From NCBI RefSeq assembly GCF_030625865.1, contig NZ_DAOUQB010000004.1, forward strand, positions 23,017-87,016: a DNA stretch of 64,000 nt, written 5' to 3'. Below, in pieces: positions 26,158 to 34,224 of the stretch. The stretch's first letter is position 1. Every line of letters begins with the position of its first letter. Made by a program: the position numbers and the translations under genes. Under the pieces are notes generated by a model. It was not told where the DNA came from and did no database searches. It was given only the letters and a program-made list of their open reading frames with translations. This stretch comes from Anaerotignum sp. Its GTDB lineage: Bacteria; Bacillota; Clostridia; Lachnospirales; Anaerotignaceae.

Positions 26158-26335
26158 TTCAGGGTGTCGAAAAACCTTGGGCAACCGCCCAAACCCGCTT
26201 GCTTTTTGTAAAAAGCAAGACCAAAAACTTTTGTATAAACCGCATATTCATGCTGTTTATAGTGGGTCAAGGGTAAAACCCTTGTGGGTGCCTGAGGGTA
26301 AACCCTCAAGGTTTTGACTTTATCGACAGTCTGAA
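26158..26335. mobile_element. small MITE-like repeat element with imperfect inverted ends
   Basis: The left end TTCAGGGTGTCGAAAAACC and the reverse complement of the right end, TTCAGACTGTCGATAAAGTC, are imperfect inverted repeats. The 178 bases between hold several GC hairpins (CAAGGGTAAAACCCTTG, TGAGGGTAAACCCTCA, GCTTGC...GCAAG) and no gene. The overall look is of a non-coding interspersed element; that it is mobile is inference. Confidence 0.5.
26259..26323. repeat. repeat unit copy A (GGGTCAAGGGT...GTTTTGACTTTAT)
   Basis: This 65-base unit is about 85% identical by eye to copy B at 26389-26454. It begins ATAGTGGGTCAAGGGT, contains two small hairpins, and ends AAGGTTTTGACTTTAT. Confidence 0.8.
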
Positions 26336-26388
26336 TCCGCATTAAAATGCGGGTTTGAAATTTTTAAGAAAATTAAGCGATGCCTACT

Positions 26389-26454
26389 ATAATGGGTCAA
26401 GGGTGAAATCCTTGTGGGTGTTTGAGGGCAAAGCACTCAAGGTTTTGACTTTAT
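26389..26454. repeat. repeat unit copy B, overlapping the trpA stop
   Basis: It begins ATAATGGGTCAAGGGT and ends CAAGGTTTTGACTTTAT. Its last 18 bases, read on the minus strand, encode the last residues of TrpA (about KSKP) and the stop. Confidence 0.8.
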
Positions 26455-27240
26455 AGCTATTGCTTCTTTTATCTCTCTTACAAAATTGCAAACAGGTTCC
26501 ACGCAGTCTCTGCCGTGATTACCTACAATTTTAACAATTGCACTTCCCACAATAATACCATCGGCAATCTTACTCATTTTTGCGGCAGTTTCAGGGCTTG
26601 AAATACCAAAACCGATGGCACATGGAATGGGATTTACTTCCTTCACGCTTTCCACCATAGCCGCAACATCCGTTTTGATTTCCGTTCTTGTACCAGTAAC
26701 CCCCATGGATGAAACACAATAAACAAAACCTTCTGCTTCTGCGGCAATTTTGCTGATTCTATCTTTTGATGTAGGTGCTATTAAGGAAATCATCTTTACA
26801 CCGTATTCCTGAAATTTATCCAGCATCTCCCCTTTTTCTTCAAAGGGAATGTCCGGCAAAATCACACAGCAAATTCCACATTCCTTGCATCCCAAAAGAA
26901 ACTTATCAAGGCCATAGGTAAAAACAAGGTTTGCATAGGTCATAAATGCAAGAGGTACCGAAGATGTTTCTCTGATTTTTTTCACCATATCAAAAATCTT
27001 ATCCGTTGTAACCCCGCCCTTTAATGCACGTTCACTGGCCTCTTGAATGATAGGGCCTTCGGCAACGGGGTCGGAAAACGGAATGCCCAATTCAATTAAA
27101 TCCGCTCCTGCTTTTTCCATAGCATAAACCAGTTTTTCCGATGTTTCAAGATCGGGATCCCCACAAGTGATAAAGGGAATGAACGCTTTGCCCTTGGAAA
27201 AAGCCTTGTCTATATAATCTTGCGCCGTAAGTTTATTCAT
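26437..27240 (-). CDS. trpA: tryptophan synthase alpha subunit
   Basis: TrpA cleaves indole-3-glycerol phosphate and passes indole to TrpB. The (beta/alpha)8 motifs are [19 protein letters not shown] with [19 protein letters not shown] (catalytic Glu), [10 protein letters not shown] (catalytic Asp), and [13 protein letters not shown] (phosphate binding), then [10 protein letters not shown]. Track start corrected to the ATG at 27240 (MNKLTAQDY), with AAGGGGG upstream, giving 267 residues; it overlaps trpB by 8 bases. The final KSKP and stop come from a repeat element (copy B), so the natural C-terminus may have been replaced. Confidence 0.95.
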   Translation of the reverse strand: MNKLTAQDYIDKAFSKGKAFIPFITCGDPDLETSEKLVYAMEKAGADLIELGIPFSDPVAEGPIIQEASERALKGGVTTDKIFDMVKKIRETSSVPLAFMTYANLVFTYGLDKFLLGCKECGICCVILPDIPFEEKGEMLDKFQEYGVKMISLIAPTSKDRISKIAAEAEGFVYCVSSMGVTGTRTEIKTDVAAMVESVKEVNPIPCAIGFGISSPETAAKMSKIADGIIVGSAIVKIVGNHGRDCVEPVCNFVREIKEAIAIKSKP

Positions 27241-28423
27241 AAATTTCAACCCCCTTGTGTCTTGCGATTGCCGCAACATCTTTATCTCCTCGTCCGGAAA
27301 CATTCACTACAATAATTTGGTCTTTCTTCATGGTAGGTGCAAGCTTCATTGCATAGGAAATTGCGTGGGCACTTTCAATTGCGGGAATAATCCCCTCAAT
27401 CCTTGAGAGATACTCAAAGGCTTCTACCGCCTCGTCATCGGTTACAGGAACATATTCTGCCCTGCCGGAGTCCCTTAAATATGCATGCTCAGGCCCTACT
27501 CCGGGATAGTCCAGTCCTGCGGAAATAGAATAAACCGGGGCAATCTGGCCATATTCATCTTGGCAGAAATAAGACTTCATACCATGAAAAATACCTACAC
27601 TACCTGTTGCCATGGTTGCAGCAGTTTCTGTTGTATCCACGCCTAACCCTGCCGCCTCACAACCGATTAACTGCACAGATTTGTCCTCTATAAAATTGTA
27701 AAACGCTCCCATGGCATTGCTTCCCCCACCGACACAGGCTATGACTGCATCGGGAAGTCTTCCTTCTTTCTCCAACATTTGATCCTTGATTTCCTTACTG
27801 ATCACCGCTTGGAAATCCCGTACAATAACAGGAAAGGGATGAGGTCCCATTACCGAACCTAAAACATAATGGGTGTCATCAATTCTTCTCGTCCATTCAC
27901 GAAGGGTTTCATTTACAGCGTCTTTCAGTGTCATTGTTCCGCTGGTAACGGGGTGAACTTTTGCCCCCAAAAGCTCCATACGGTAAACATTTAAGGCTTG
28001 TCGGTCTGTATCATGCTTTCCCATGTAAATTTCGCATTCCAAGCCCATCAGCGCCGCCGCTGTTGCAGTAGCAACCCCGTGCTGACCTGCACCTGTCTCT
28101 GCAATAATTCTTGTTTTTCCCATTTTCTTTGCAAGGAGTACCTGCCCCAGAACGTTATTAATTTTATGCGAACCTGTGTGGTTCAAGTCTTCTCGCTTCA
28201 GATAAATCTTTGCACCGCCCAGGTTTTCTGTCATATGCTTTGCATAATAAAGATTGGATGGACGACCGGCAAAATTATTCAGCAAATCCTCCAGTTCTGC
28301 ATTAAATTCAGCATCTTCTTTATATTTGTTATAAGCATCTTCCAGCTCAATCACTGCGTTCATCAAGGTTTCGGGTATAAATTGTCCGCCGAACCCTCCG
28401 AACCTGCCCTTTTTTTCTGTCAT
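27233..28423 (-). CDS. trpB: tryptophan synthase beta subunit
   Basis: TrpB condenses indole with serine using PLP. The PLP lysine is in [22 protein letters not shown], with the phosphate-binding loop [12 protein letters not shown] and the TrpB signature [12 protein letters not shown]. At 396 residues it is a standard TrpB1 type. The track starts 47 codons too early; the ATG at 28423 ([21 protein letters not shown]) has AAAGGG 9 bases upstream and the correct N-terminus. It follows trpF by 19 bases. Confidence 0.96.
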   Translation of the reverse strand: MTEKKGRFGGFGGQFIPETLMNAVIELEDAYNKYKEDAEFNAELEDLLNNFAGRPSNLYYAKHMTENLGGAKIYLKREDLNHTGSHKINNVLGQVLLAKKMGKTRIIAETGAGQHGVATATAAALMGLECEIYMGKHDTDRQALNVYRMELLGAKVHPVTSGTMTLKDAVNETLREWTRRIDDTHYVLGSVMGPHPFPVIVRDFQAVISKEIKDQMLEKEGRLPDAVIACVGGGSNAMGAFYNFIEDKSVQLIGCEAAGLGVDTTETAATMATGSVGIFHGMKSYFCQDEYGQIAPVYSISAGLDYPGVGPEHAYLRDSGRAEYVPVTDDEAVEAFEYLSRIEGIIPAIESAHAISYAMKLAPTMKKDQIIVVNVSGRGDKDVAAIARHKGVEIYE

Positions 28424-28442
28424 AAAATCAACCCTTTCTCTC

Positions 28443-29054
28443 TTATAATAGTTTTGCAAGGGATACGACCCCCATAAACTTCCGCTCATCTTTGTACCCA
28501 TCCGTTTCACAACCACTGCTAACGTCAAAAGCAAACGGCGTACAGGTTCTTGCCGCCTTGCCAATATTATTTACGTCCAAACCACCGGCAAGGAAATATG
28601 GTTTTGAAATAGGTGGAATCATAGTATGGTCAAAGGCTTTTCCACTTCCGCCATATTCCCCTTCACAGTAGGTATCCAATAAAAGGTAATCACAGGGAAG
28701 CTCTGACGCTTTTACAATTTCCTCCCCATTTTTCACCCGTATCGCCTTTATCACAGGCTTTTGGGTCATCTCTTTCAGCCTTTTTATATAGTCTGAATCC
28801 TCGTCCCCATGGAGTTGAATGATATCAATAATGCCATTGGCGCAAAGACGTTCAATCAGCGCCTGATCCTCATCTACAAATACCCCTACAACGCTTATTC
28901 CCATGTCCAGCAATGCTTTCAGTTGAGCCGCTTTTTTAGGGGTTACATATCTTCGGCTGGGGGGATAAAATATAAATCCAATGTAGTCAGGCTTATAACG
29001 ATTTGCCATGGTTATATCCTCTTGACGGCTTAATCCACAAATTTTAATTTTCAT
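28443..29054 (-). CDS. trpF: phosphoribosylanthranilate isomerase
   Basis: TrpF catalyses the Amadori isomerisation in tryptophan synthesis. The catalytic Cys is in [12 protein letters not shown] (Cys6) and the general acid Asp in [18 protein letters not shown] and [16 protein letters not shown] are the phosphate-binding and closing motifs. At 203 residues it is a stand-alone TrpF; it overlaps trpC by 11 bases, consistent with coupling. Confidence 0.95.
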   Translation of the reverse strand: MKIKICGLSRQEDITMANRYKPDYIGFIFYPPSRRYVTPKKAAQLKALLDMGISVVGVFVDEDQALIERLCANGIIDIIQLHGDEDSDYIKRLKEMTQKPVIKAIRVKNGEEIVKASELPCDYLLLDTYCEGEYGGSGKAFDHTMIPPISKPYFLAGGLDVNNIGKAARTCTPFAFDVSSGCETDGYKDERKFMGVVSLAKLL

Positions 29055-29835
29055 GATGCCCTCCCTTCAATGTTTCCAGCTCTTTCTTTTTATTTTTTGC
29101 TCGCATCAGCGTTTCGCCGATCAAAACAGCATCTATTCCAGCATCCCATATCCTTGCAATATCTGCGGCGGTTTTTATCCCACTTTCCGCAACATAAATC
29201 ACATCCTCGGGAATATATTTTTTAAGCCTGATGCAATTATGAATATCTACGGTAAAATCCTTTAAATTGCGGTTATTCACACCAATCATTCTTGCCCCTG
29301 CCTTTACAGCTGAGGTTATCTCTTTCTCATCATGAGCCTCCACTAAAGCACTGAGTTCAAGGCGGTCACAAAGTGCAATGTATTTTTTCAGCGTCTGGGT
29401 ATCCAGTAAAGCGCAAATCAGCAACACTGCTGATGCCCCTAGGGTCTTCGCTTGATATATCATATACTCATCCACAGTAAAATCCTTTCGTAATAAAGGG
29501 ATTTGTACCTGCTTGCTGATCTCCAATAAATATTCATCCTTCCCAAGAAACCTTGTAGGTTCCGTAAGAACTGAAATACAGTCTGCTCCAGCATACTCAT
29601 AATCTGCCGCAATTTCTGAATAAGGAAATTCCTCAGCAATGACACTCTTTGAGGGGCTGGCTTTCTTCACCTCACAAATAAAAGCAAGATTGTTTTTGCA
29701 TAAAGCTTTTTCAAAGGCAAAAGGCTTTGTGTCTCCCTTCCCTTGGGCAAGCTCTTTCATTTCCTCCAAGGAAATCATTTTTTTCTGCTCCTCCACACGC
29801 TTGAATGCGCGATAAGCAAGCTCATCCAGAATCAT
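29044..29835 (-). CDS. trpC: indole-3-glycerol phosphate synthase
   Basis: TrpC closes the indole ring of CdRP. The barrel motifs are FICEVKKASPSKSVIAEEF, ISVLTEPTRFLGKDEYL, PLLRKDFTVDEYMIYQAKTLGA (catalytic Lys), MIGVNNRNLKDF and VAESGIKTAADI. It has 263 residues and its start lies 11 bases after the trpD stop. It is separate from trpF, unlike the fused E. coli enzyme. Confidence 0.95.
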   Translation of the reverse strand: MILDELAYRAFKRVEEQKKMISLEEMKELAQGKGDTKPFAFEKALCKNNLAFICEVKKASPSKSVIAEEFPYSEIAADYEYAGADCISVLTEPTRFLGKDEYLLEISKQVQIPLLRKDFTVDEYMIYQAKTLGASAVLLICALLDTQTLKKYIALCDRLELSALVEAHDEKEITSAVKAGARMIGVNNRNLKDFTVDIHNCIRLKKYIPEDVIYVAESGIKTAADIARIWDAGIDAVLIGETLMRAKNKKKELETLKGGHHEN

Positions 29836-29846
29836 AATCTTCCCCC

Positions 29847-30857
29847 TTAGCCCTTAGTTGCCTTCACAAAATCCTCAAGCTTTGCCATTGCCTTGCCGCT
29901 GTCCAATATTTCCTTTGCAAGCATAATGCCCTCTTGAATACTGCCGCATTTTTCGGCTATGTAAAGGGAAACTGCCGCATTTAAGAGTACTACATCACGT
30001 TTTGCCCCTTGCTCCTTTCCCGAAAGAATATCCAAAGCAATTTTCTTGTTCTCTTCTGGGCTGCCGCCAACAAGCTCCCCTGGCTGGCAGTATTGAAATC
30101 CATAATCTTCCGGGTCAATGACACGGTTTTTCAGCTTTCCATTTCGGATTTCGCAAGCAGTTGTTGTGGTTGTCATAGTGATTTCGTCCAACCCATCATC
30201 CCCGCATACAACCATTCCCGACTTTACACCAAGGTTCAGCATTACTTGTGCAAGAGGTCTTACAAGCTCCTTATCGTAAACACCCATAAGCTCCATATTT
30301 GCACCTGCGGGATTTGCAAGGGGACCAAGGATATTAAAAATCGTTCTTACTCCCAAGCTTTTTCTCACCGGTGCAACAAAGCCCATGGAAGGATGATACT
30401 TTTGGGCAAACATAAAGCAAATGTTGTTCTCCTCCAAACATTTTGTCATAACATCCGTTTCTGCCACAATGTTTACGCCCAATCCTTCCAAAATATCTGC
30501 TGCGCCGCATTTGCTGGAAACGCTTCTGTTTCCGTGCTTTGCAACAGGAACTCCCGCTGCAGAGATGACAAGGGCAGATACGGTTGAAATATTGAAGGTA
30601 AACGCCTCGTCTCCCCCGGTACCCACAATTTCAAGAACATCTTTTTCGTGGAACAATCTTGTACAGGCTTTACGCATCCCCTTTGCGCTGGCGGTGATTT
30701 CTTCAATGGTTTCTCCCTTCATTCTAAGGGCAATCAAATATGCCGCCATTTCCGTTTCAGATGCATTGCCTGTCATGATTTCATTCATTACTTCTTCTGC
30801 CATTTCACCAGAAATATTTTCCTTCTCAATTGCTAATTTAATCGCTTCTTTTATCAT
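29847..30857 (-). CDS. trpD: anthranilate phosphoribosyltransferase
   Basis: TrpD adds phosphoribose to anthranilate. The PRPP-binding motif VGTGGDEAFTFNISTVSALV, the substrate loop KHGNRSVSSKCGAADILEGLG, and HPSMGFVAPVRKSLGVRTIFNILGPLANPA are all clear. At 336 residues it matches the family. GGAGG supports the ATG at 30857, 16 bases after trpG. It is not fused to the amidotransferase TrpG, which is a separate gene. Confidence 0.95.
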   Translation of the reverse strand: MIKEAIKLAIEKENISGEMAEEVMNEIMTGNASETEMAAYLIALRMKGETIEEITASAKGMRKACTRLFHEKDVLEIVGTGGDEAFTFNISTVSALVISAAGVPVAKHGNRSVSSKCGAADILEGLGVNIVAETDVMTKCLEENNICFMFAQKYHPSMGFVAPVRKSLGVRTIFNILGPLANPAGANMELMGVYDKELVRPLAQVMLNLGVKSGMVVCGDDGLDEITMTTTTTACEIRNGKLKNRVIDPEDYGFQYCQPGELVGGSPEENKKIALDILSGKEQGAKRDVVLLNAAVSLYIAEKCGSIQEGIMLAKEILDSGKAMAKLEDFVKATKG

Positions 30858-30873
30858 AGAAATTACCTCCTGA

Positions 30874-31437
30874 CTATAATTCCAGAAAATTTTTCATAAT
30901 TGTACTTCCGTGCTCCGAAAGGATGGATTCGGGGTGAAATTGTAAACCGTAAATCTCTTTCCCCTTTACCTTTACTGCCATTACCTCGCCATCCACTTCA
31001 CCGATAATTTCAAGGGTATCGGGCATTGTATTTCTCTGAGCAACAAGGGAATGATACCTTGCCGCCTTGATTTTATCTGGTAAATTTTTAAAAATCGGAG
31101 AAGACGTGTTAATATCTATTTCACTTTGCTTGCCGTGCATGAGTTTTTTTGCATGGATTATCTTTCCACCATAAACCTCACAGATAGCCTGATGTCCCAA
31201 ACAAACACCTAAAATCTTATACTTATTGCCAAGCTTTTGTATCATTTTCTCACTGACTCCCGCCTCATGAGGATAACAAGGTCCGGGAGAAATAATGATA
31301 CAATCCGGATGAAGTGTATCCACCTCCTGTGGCGTAATACTGTCATTTCGAAAAACTCTGATATCCTTGTCAAATTGGTAAGCAAGCTGAACCAAATTAT
31401 ATGTAAAGCTGTCAAAATTATCTATTACAACAATCAT
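30874..31437 (-). CDS. trpG: anthranilate synthase glutamine amidotransferase component
   Basis: This class I amidotransferase supplies ammonia to TrpE. DNFDSFTYNL is the N-terminal motif, the catalytic cysteine is Cys79 in LGVCLGHQAI and the His-Glu pair is in LQFHPESILSEHG near the end. It has 187 residues. The start overlaps the trpE stop by 4 bases (ATGA). It may also serve as PabA in folate synthesis, as in Bacillus, if pabB lacks a partner elsewhere. Confidence 0.94.
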   Translation of the reverse strand: MIVVIDNFDSFTYNLVQLAYQFDKDIRVFRNDSITPQEVDTLHPDCIIISPGPCYPHEAGVSEKMIQKLGNKYKILGVCLGHQAICEVYGGKIIHAKKLMHGKQSEIDINTSSPIFKNLPDKIKAARYHSLVAQRNTMPDTLEIIGEVDGEVMAVKVKGKEIYGLQFHPESILSEHGSTIMKNFLEL

Positions 31438-32897
31438 AAATCGTTAGCCTCCTTCGCATTTACAATGGCGTTGATTACAGCCTTCGCTTTGTTTTCGCTC
31501 TCCATAAATTCCGTTTCTCCCACACTGTCGGCAACGATTCCTGCTCCCGCCTGAATATAGACTTTATTCTTCTGTTTCACTGCCATTCTGATTGCGATAC
31601 AAGTATCCAAGTTACCCGTAAAATCGATATAGCCCAATGCTCCGCCATAAATTCCCCTCGGGCACTTTTCTATTGTTTCTATAATCTCACAGGCTCTGAC
31701 CTTTGGTGCACCGGAAAGGGTTCCCGCCGGAAGTAAAGAACGGATTGCATCATAAGCATCAAGTCCGTCTGTAAGCTCTCCATGTACTTCAGAGCAAATA
31801 TGCATTATCTTAGAATATTTTATAACTTTCATATATTCCGAAACATGAACTGTTAAGGGCTTGGAAATTTTCCCAATATCATTTCTTGCAAGGTCTACCA
31901 GCATATTGTGTTCTGAAAGCTCTTTTTCGTCTGCCATTAACTCTTGCTCAAGTGCCCTATCTTCTTCCGCTGTTATGCCTCTCGGCCTAGAGCCTGCAAT
32001 GGGAAAGGTTGAAAGCTTCCCATCCCTAAGTTTTACAAGAGTTTCCGGAGAGGCAGAAATAATTTGGTTATCATCGCACTGCATAAACACCATATAAGGG
32101 GATGGATTCGTTGCCCTAAGTACCCTATAAGCATTCAACAAGCTATCCTGATATTCCGCTTCAAAACGCCTTGAAATCACCCCTTGAAAAATATCCCCAT
32201 CGTAAATATACTCCCTTACCTTATCCACCGCCTGGCAGAATTCCTCTTGGGTAAAATTGCTTGTAAAGCGGGGAATACATGAAGTATTAACCTTTTGTGT
32301 AGGCATCTGATCCACAATAAATGCAGAAAGATTTTCAATATCCGCTACCGCTTTCCCATAATTCTCAAGAATATTGTCTGTCTTCATATTTACTATAATC
32401 AAGATTTTTTGTTTTAGATGGTCATAGGCAATGACCTTATCAAAAAGCATGAAGTCATAATCATTCATCTCGCTTTCAGAAAGCTTTAATGTGGGTTCGC
32501 TATACCCTATCATGGAGTAAGCAAAGTATCCAACCAGGCCTCCTGCAAAAGGGGGCATCTCCTCAAGCTTTGGTGCTTGATACTGTTTCATTAGCTTTCT
32601 TAAAGCCGAAAAAGGCTCTTCCTTAATTTCCTTTTCTTCTCCATCTTCCTCCAGTGAAACTGTTCCATTTTTGCAGGTAATTCTCACAATTGGGTTAAAG
32701 CCCAGAAAAGAATATCTGCCCCACTTTTCGCCGCCTTCCACGCTTTCCAAAAGAAAAAAACGTTGATACTTCTGAGAAATTTTTCTTAAGAGCGAAATCG
32801 GTGTTATAACATCGGCATAAATTTCTTTTGAAATCGGTACAATGTCATAGCTTTTTGCTAACCGGCTGATTGTTACTGCATTTGGTTTGATATTCAT
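31434..32897 (-). CDS. trpE: anthranilate synthase component I
   Basis: TrpE makes anthranilate from chorismate and is the committed step. The feedback-inhibition motif LLES is seen in RFFLLESVEGGEKWGRYSFLG, and the chorismate-binding core includes PSPYMVFMQCDDNQIISASPETLVKL, PIAGSRPRG, NDIGKI, PAGTLSGAPKVRA and YGGALGYIDF. The track starts 40 codons too early; the ATG at 32897 has GGGAG 7 bases upstream, giving 487 residues. Expression should be controlled by the T-box leader directly upstream. Confidence 0.95.
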   Translation of the reverse strand: MNIKPNAVTISRLAKSYDIVPISKEIYADVITPISLLRKISQKYQRFFLLESVEGGEKWGRYSFLGFNPIVRITCKNGTVSLEEDGEEKEIKEEPFSALRKLMKQYQAPKLEEMPPFAGGLVGYFAYSMIGYSEPTLKLSESEMNDYDFMLFDKVIAYDHLKQKILIIVNMKTDNILENYGKAVADIENLSAFIVDQMPTQKVNTSCIPRFTSNFTQEEFCQAVDKVREYIYDGDIFQGVISRRFEAEYQDSLLNAYRVLRATNPSPYMVFMQCDDNQIISASPETLVKLRDGKLSTFPIAGSRPRGITAEEDRALEQELMADEKELSEHNMLVDLARNDIGKISKPLTVHVSEYMKVIKYSKIMHICSEVHGELTDGLDAYDAIRSLLPAGTLSGAPKVRACEIIETIEKCPRGIYGGALGYIDFTGNLDTCIAIRMAVKQKNKVYIQAGAGIVADSVGETEFMESENKAKAVINAIVNAKEANDL

Positions 32898-32924
32898 AAC
32901 GGTTCTCCCTTCAATTTTTGGTAA

Positions 32925-32966
32925 TAAAAAAAAGCTTTTGTCCCTTAACCAAGGGACAAAAGCTTT
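32925..32966 (-). terminator. intrinsic terminator of the trp T-box leader
   Basis: On the minus strand AAGCTTTTGTCCCTT and AAGGGACAAAAGCTT form a perfect 15-base stem with a 4-base loop (32932-32965) followed by a run of eight T. The T-box core lies just upstream, as expected for transcription attenuation. Confidence 0.9.
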
Positions 32967-33210
32967 TAGCTTCTGCGATACCACCCAAATTACCTGTACC
33001 AAAAAAATACAGATCACTCATTTTGCGTACAAACATACACACCCTACTGATAACGGACAGGGTTCCCGTCGGACATTACTCTCGCCAAAGCGATTTCTTT
33101 CCGCCCTCACAAGTCCATTCGGAACAACAACACTGTCGCTTCACACCAGCCAGCAACTCTCTGAAAGTGATTTTGTTATGCCTACTCCTCTTGTTCGTCG
33201 GTTTCAATTT
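32925..33210 (-). promoter_or_regulatory. T-box riboswitch controlling the trp operon (tRNA-Trp)
   Basis: The T-box core AATTTGGGTGGTATCGCAGAAGC is at 32991-32969, followed by the terminator. Upstream, Stem I sequences GAGAGTTGCTGGCTGGTGTGAAGCGAC and GGCGAGAGTAATGTCCGACGGG match T-box leaders. A UGG in CTTTGGCGAGAG is the likely Trp specifier codon; that is inference from its place and the gene that follows. Uncharged tRNA-Trp would stabilise the antiterminator. Confidence 0.88.
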
Positions 33211-33216
33211 TTGCTT

Positions 33217-33245
33217 ATTGTAGCACTCCAATTTCTCTCTGTCAA
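33217..33245 (-). promoter_or_regulatory. sigma-A promoter of the trp operon
   Basis: TTGACA (33245-33240), 17 bases, TACAAT (33222-33217), both close to consensus. Transcription would begin near 33210, giving a leader of about 310 bases. Confidence 0.85.
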
Positions 33246-33326
33246 GTATTTAATTAAATAAAATTAAATATAATTAACATGTTTCTTTGTATGCCAACCT
33301 CACTATTTTTCAGTAAAATATATCGT

Positions 33327-34106
33327 TTACACAAATATTTCCCCTTTTAAATATAAAACTGCCCCGCCGCTGATACGCACACGCTCGCCGGCATTCTTGC
33401 AATGCAAGATGCCACCTCTTTTTGAAACCTGCTTTGCAACCATGGTTTCCTTTCCAAGTTTTTCGCCCCAAAAGGGAATGAGACTACTATGGGCAGAGCC
33501 AGTAACAGGATCTTCATTTACCCCTAATTTAGGGAAAAAACACCGAGATGCAAAATCGTATTCCTTGGTCTTGGCTGTTACAACCACACCCAAACCATCC
33601 CCAAGTGCCAATAACTTGTCAAAATCAGGATTCAATTCTCTGACGCTTTTTTCATCCTCTAATATCAAAATCAAATCTCTGGATAAATACGCCTCTAATG
33701 GCTTGACTCCTATGGCCCTTTCCATTTCCGCCTTAACCTCAATTTTCTCAGGCATGCGGCTGGGAAAATCCATTTCCAACAAATCGCCCTTTCTGGTAAC
33801 AGTTAAAATACCGCTTAATGTGGAAAAAGCCATTTTTTCAACCTCTGGGTCAATATAATTTGCAACAACAAAAGCCGTTCCCAAGGTTGCGTGGCCACAG
33901 AGGTCGATTTCTGCTTTTGGCGTAAACCATTTTAAATCATATTTCCCTAGTTCCTTTTTATGGACAAAAGCTGTCTCCGACAAATTATTTTCTGCAGCAA
34001 TGCTTTGCATCATTTCCATAGATAAAGGTTGCTCCACAACGCAAACCCCCGCAGGATTTCCTCCAAATACATTTTCCGCAAACGCATCAACAACAAAATA
34101 TTTCAT
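33327..34106 (-). CDS. PhzF-family isomerase/epimerase-like protein
   Basis: The 259-residue protein has the PhzF signatures: KYFVVDAFAENVFGGNPAGVCVVE, ENNLSETAFV (conserved catalytic Glu), IDLCGHATLGTAFV and VNEDPVTGSAHSSLIPFW. PhzF isomerises phenazine precursors, but most homologues have unknown substrates; no phenazine genes are present. The track starts 10 codons earlier; AAGGGG precedes the ATG at 34106. It is transcribed away from a MocR regulator across a shared promoter region, suggesting regulation by it. Confidence 0.88.
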   Translation of the reverse strand: MKYFVVDAFAENVFGGNPAGVCVVEQPLSMEMMQSIAAENNLSETAFVHKKELGKYDLKWFTPKAEIDLCGHATLGTAFVVANYIDPEVEKMAFSTLSGILTVTRKGDLLEMDFPSRMPEKIEVKAEMERAIGVKPLEAYLSRDLILILEDEKSVRELNPDFDKLLALGDGLGVVVTAKTKEYDFASRCFFPKLGVNEDPVTGSAHSSLIPFWGEKLGKETMVAKQVSKRGGILHCKNAGERVRISGGAVLYLKGEIFV

Positions 34107-34123
34107 AAAAATCGCCCCTTTCC

Positions 34124-34152
34124 TTGTAAATATCATATCATTCCTCTATAAT
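34124..34152 (+). promoter_or_regulatory. promoter of the MocR gene
   Basis: TTGTAA (34124-34129), 17 bases, TATAAT (34147-34152). Confidence 0.65.
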
Positions 34153-34155
34153 GCA

Positions 34156-34184
34156 ATTATATGTTACGAATTGTATGGCTTCAA
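34156..34184 (-). promoter_or_regulatory. promoter of the PhzF-like gene
   Basis: On the minus strand TTGAAG (34184-34179), 17 bases, TATAAT (34161-34156). It is interleaved with the divergent promoter. Confidence 0.65.
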
Positions 34185-34199
34185 GGGATAAATTGTATG
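34169..34199. promoter_or_regulatory. direct repeats AATTGTATG, candidate MocR operator
   Basis: AATTGTATG at 34169-34177 and 34191-34199, 22 bases apart. MocR-type regulators such as GabR and PdxR bind direct repeats near their own promoter. The first copy is inside the spacer of the phzF promoter. Confidence 0.55.
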
Positions 34200-34224
34200 A
34201 CATACAAAAAAAGGAGGAAGTAAA

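Larger units (their letters stand above)
26140..26356. repeat. 20-base direct repeats CCGCATTAAAATGCGGGTTT flanking a small element
   Basis: Identical 20-base copies lie at 26140-26159 and 26337-26356. Each copy contains the palindrome CCGCATTAAAATGCGG, which can form a hairpin. They bracket the 26158-26335 element. The first could also terminate the phosphatase operon, but no T-run follows. Confidence 0.8.

Noticed and set aside
26145-26342. 65-residue minus-strand ORF inside the repeat element
   Set aside because: It consists of the repeat itself; no Shine-Dalgarno and no protein-like pattern.
30009-30587. 192-residue plus-strand ORF opposite trpD
   Set aside because: Antisense to a clearly functional gene and without protein-family features.
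32898-33017. N-terminal extension of TrpE in the ORF track
   Set aside because: It lies in the T-box terminator region; the correct Shine-Dalgarno and start are at 32897.
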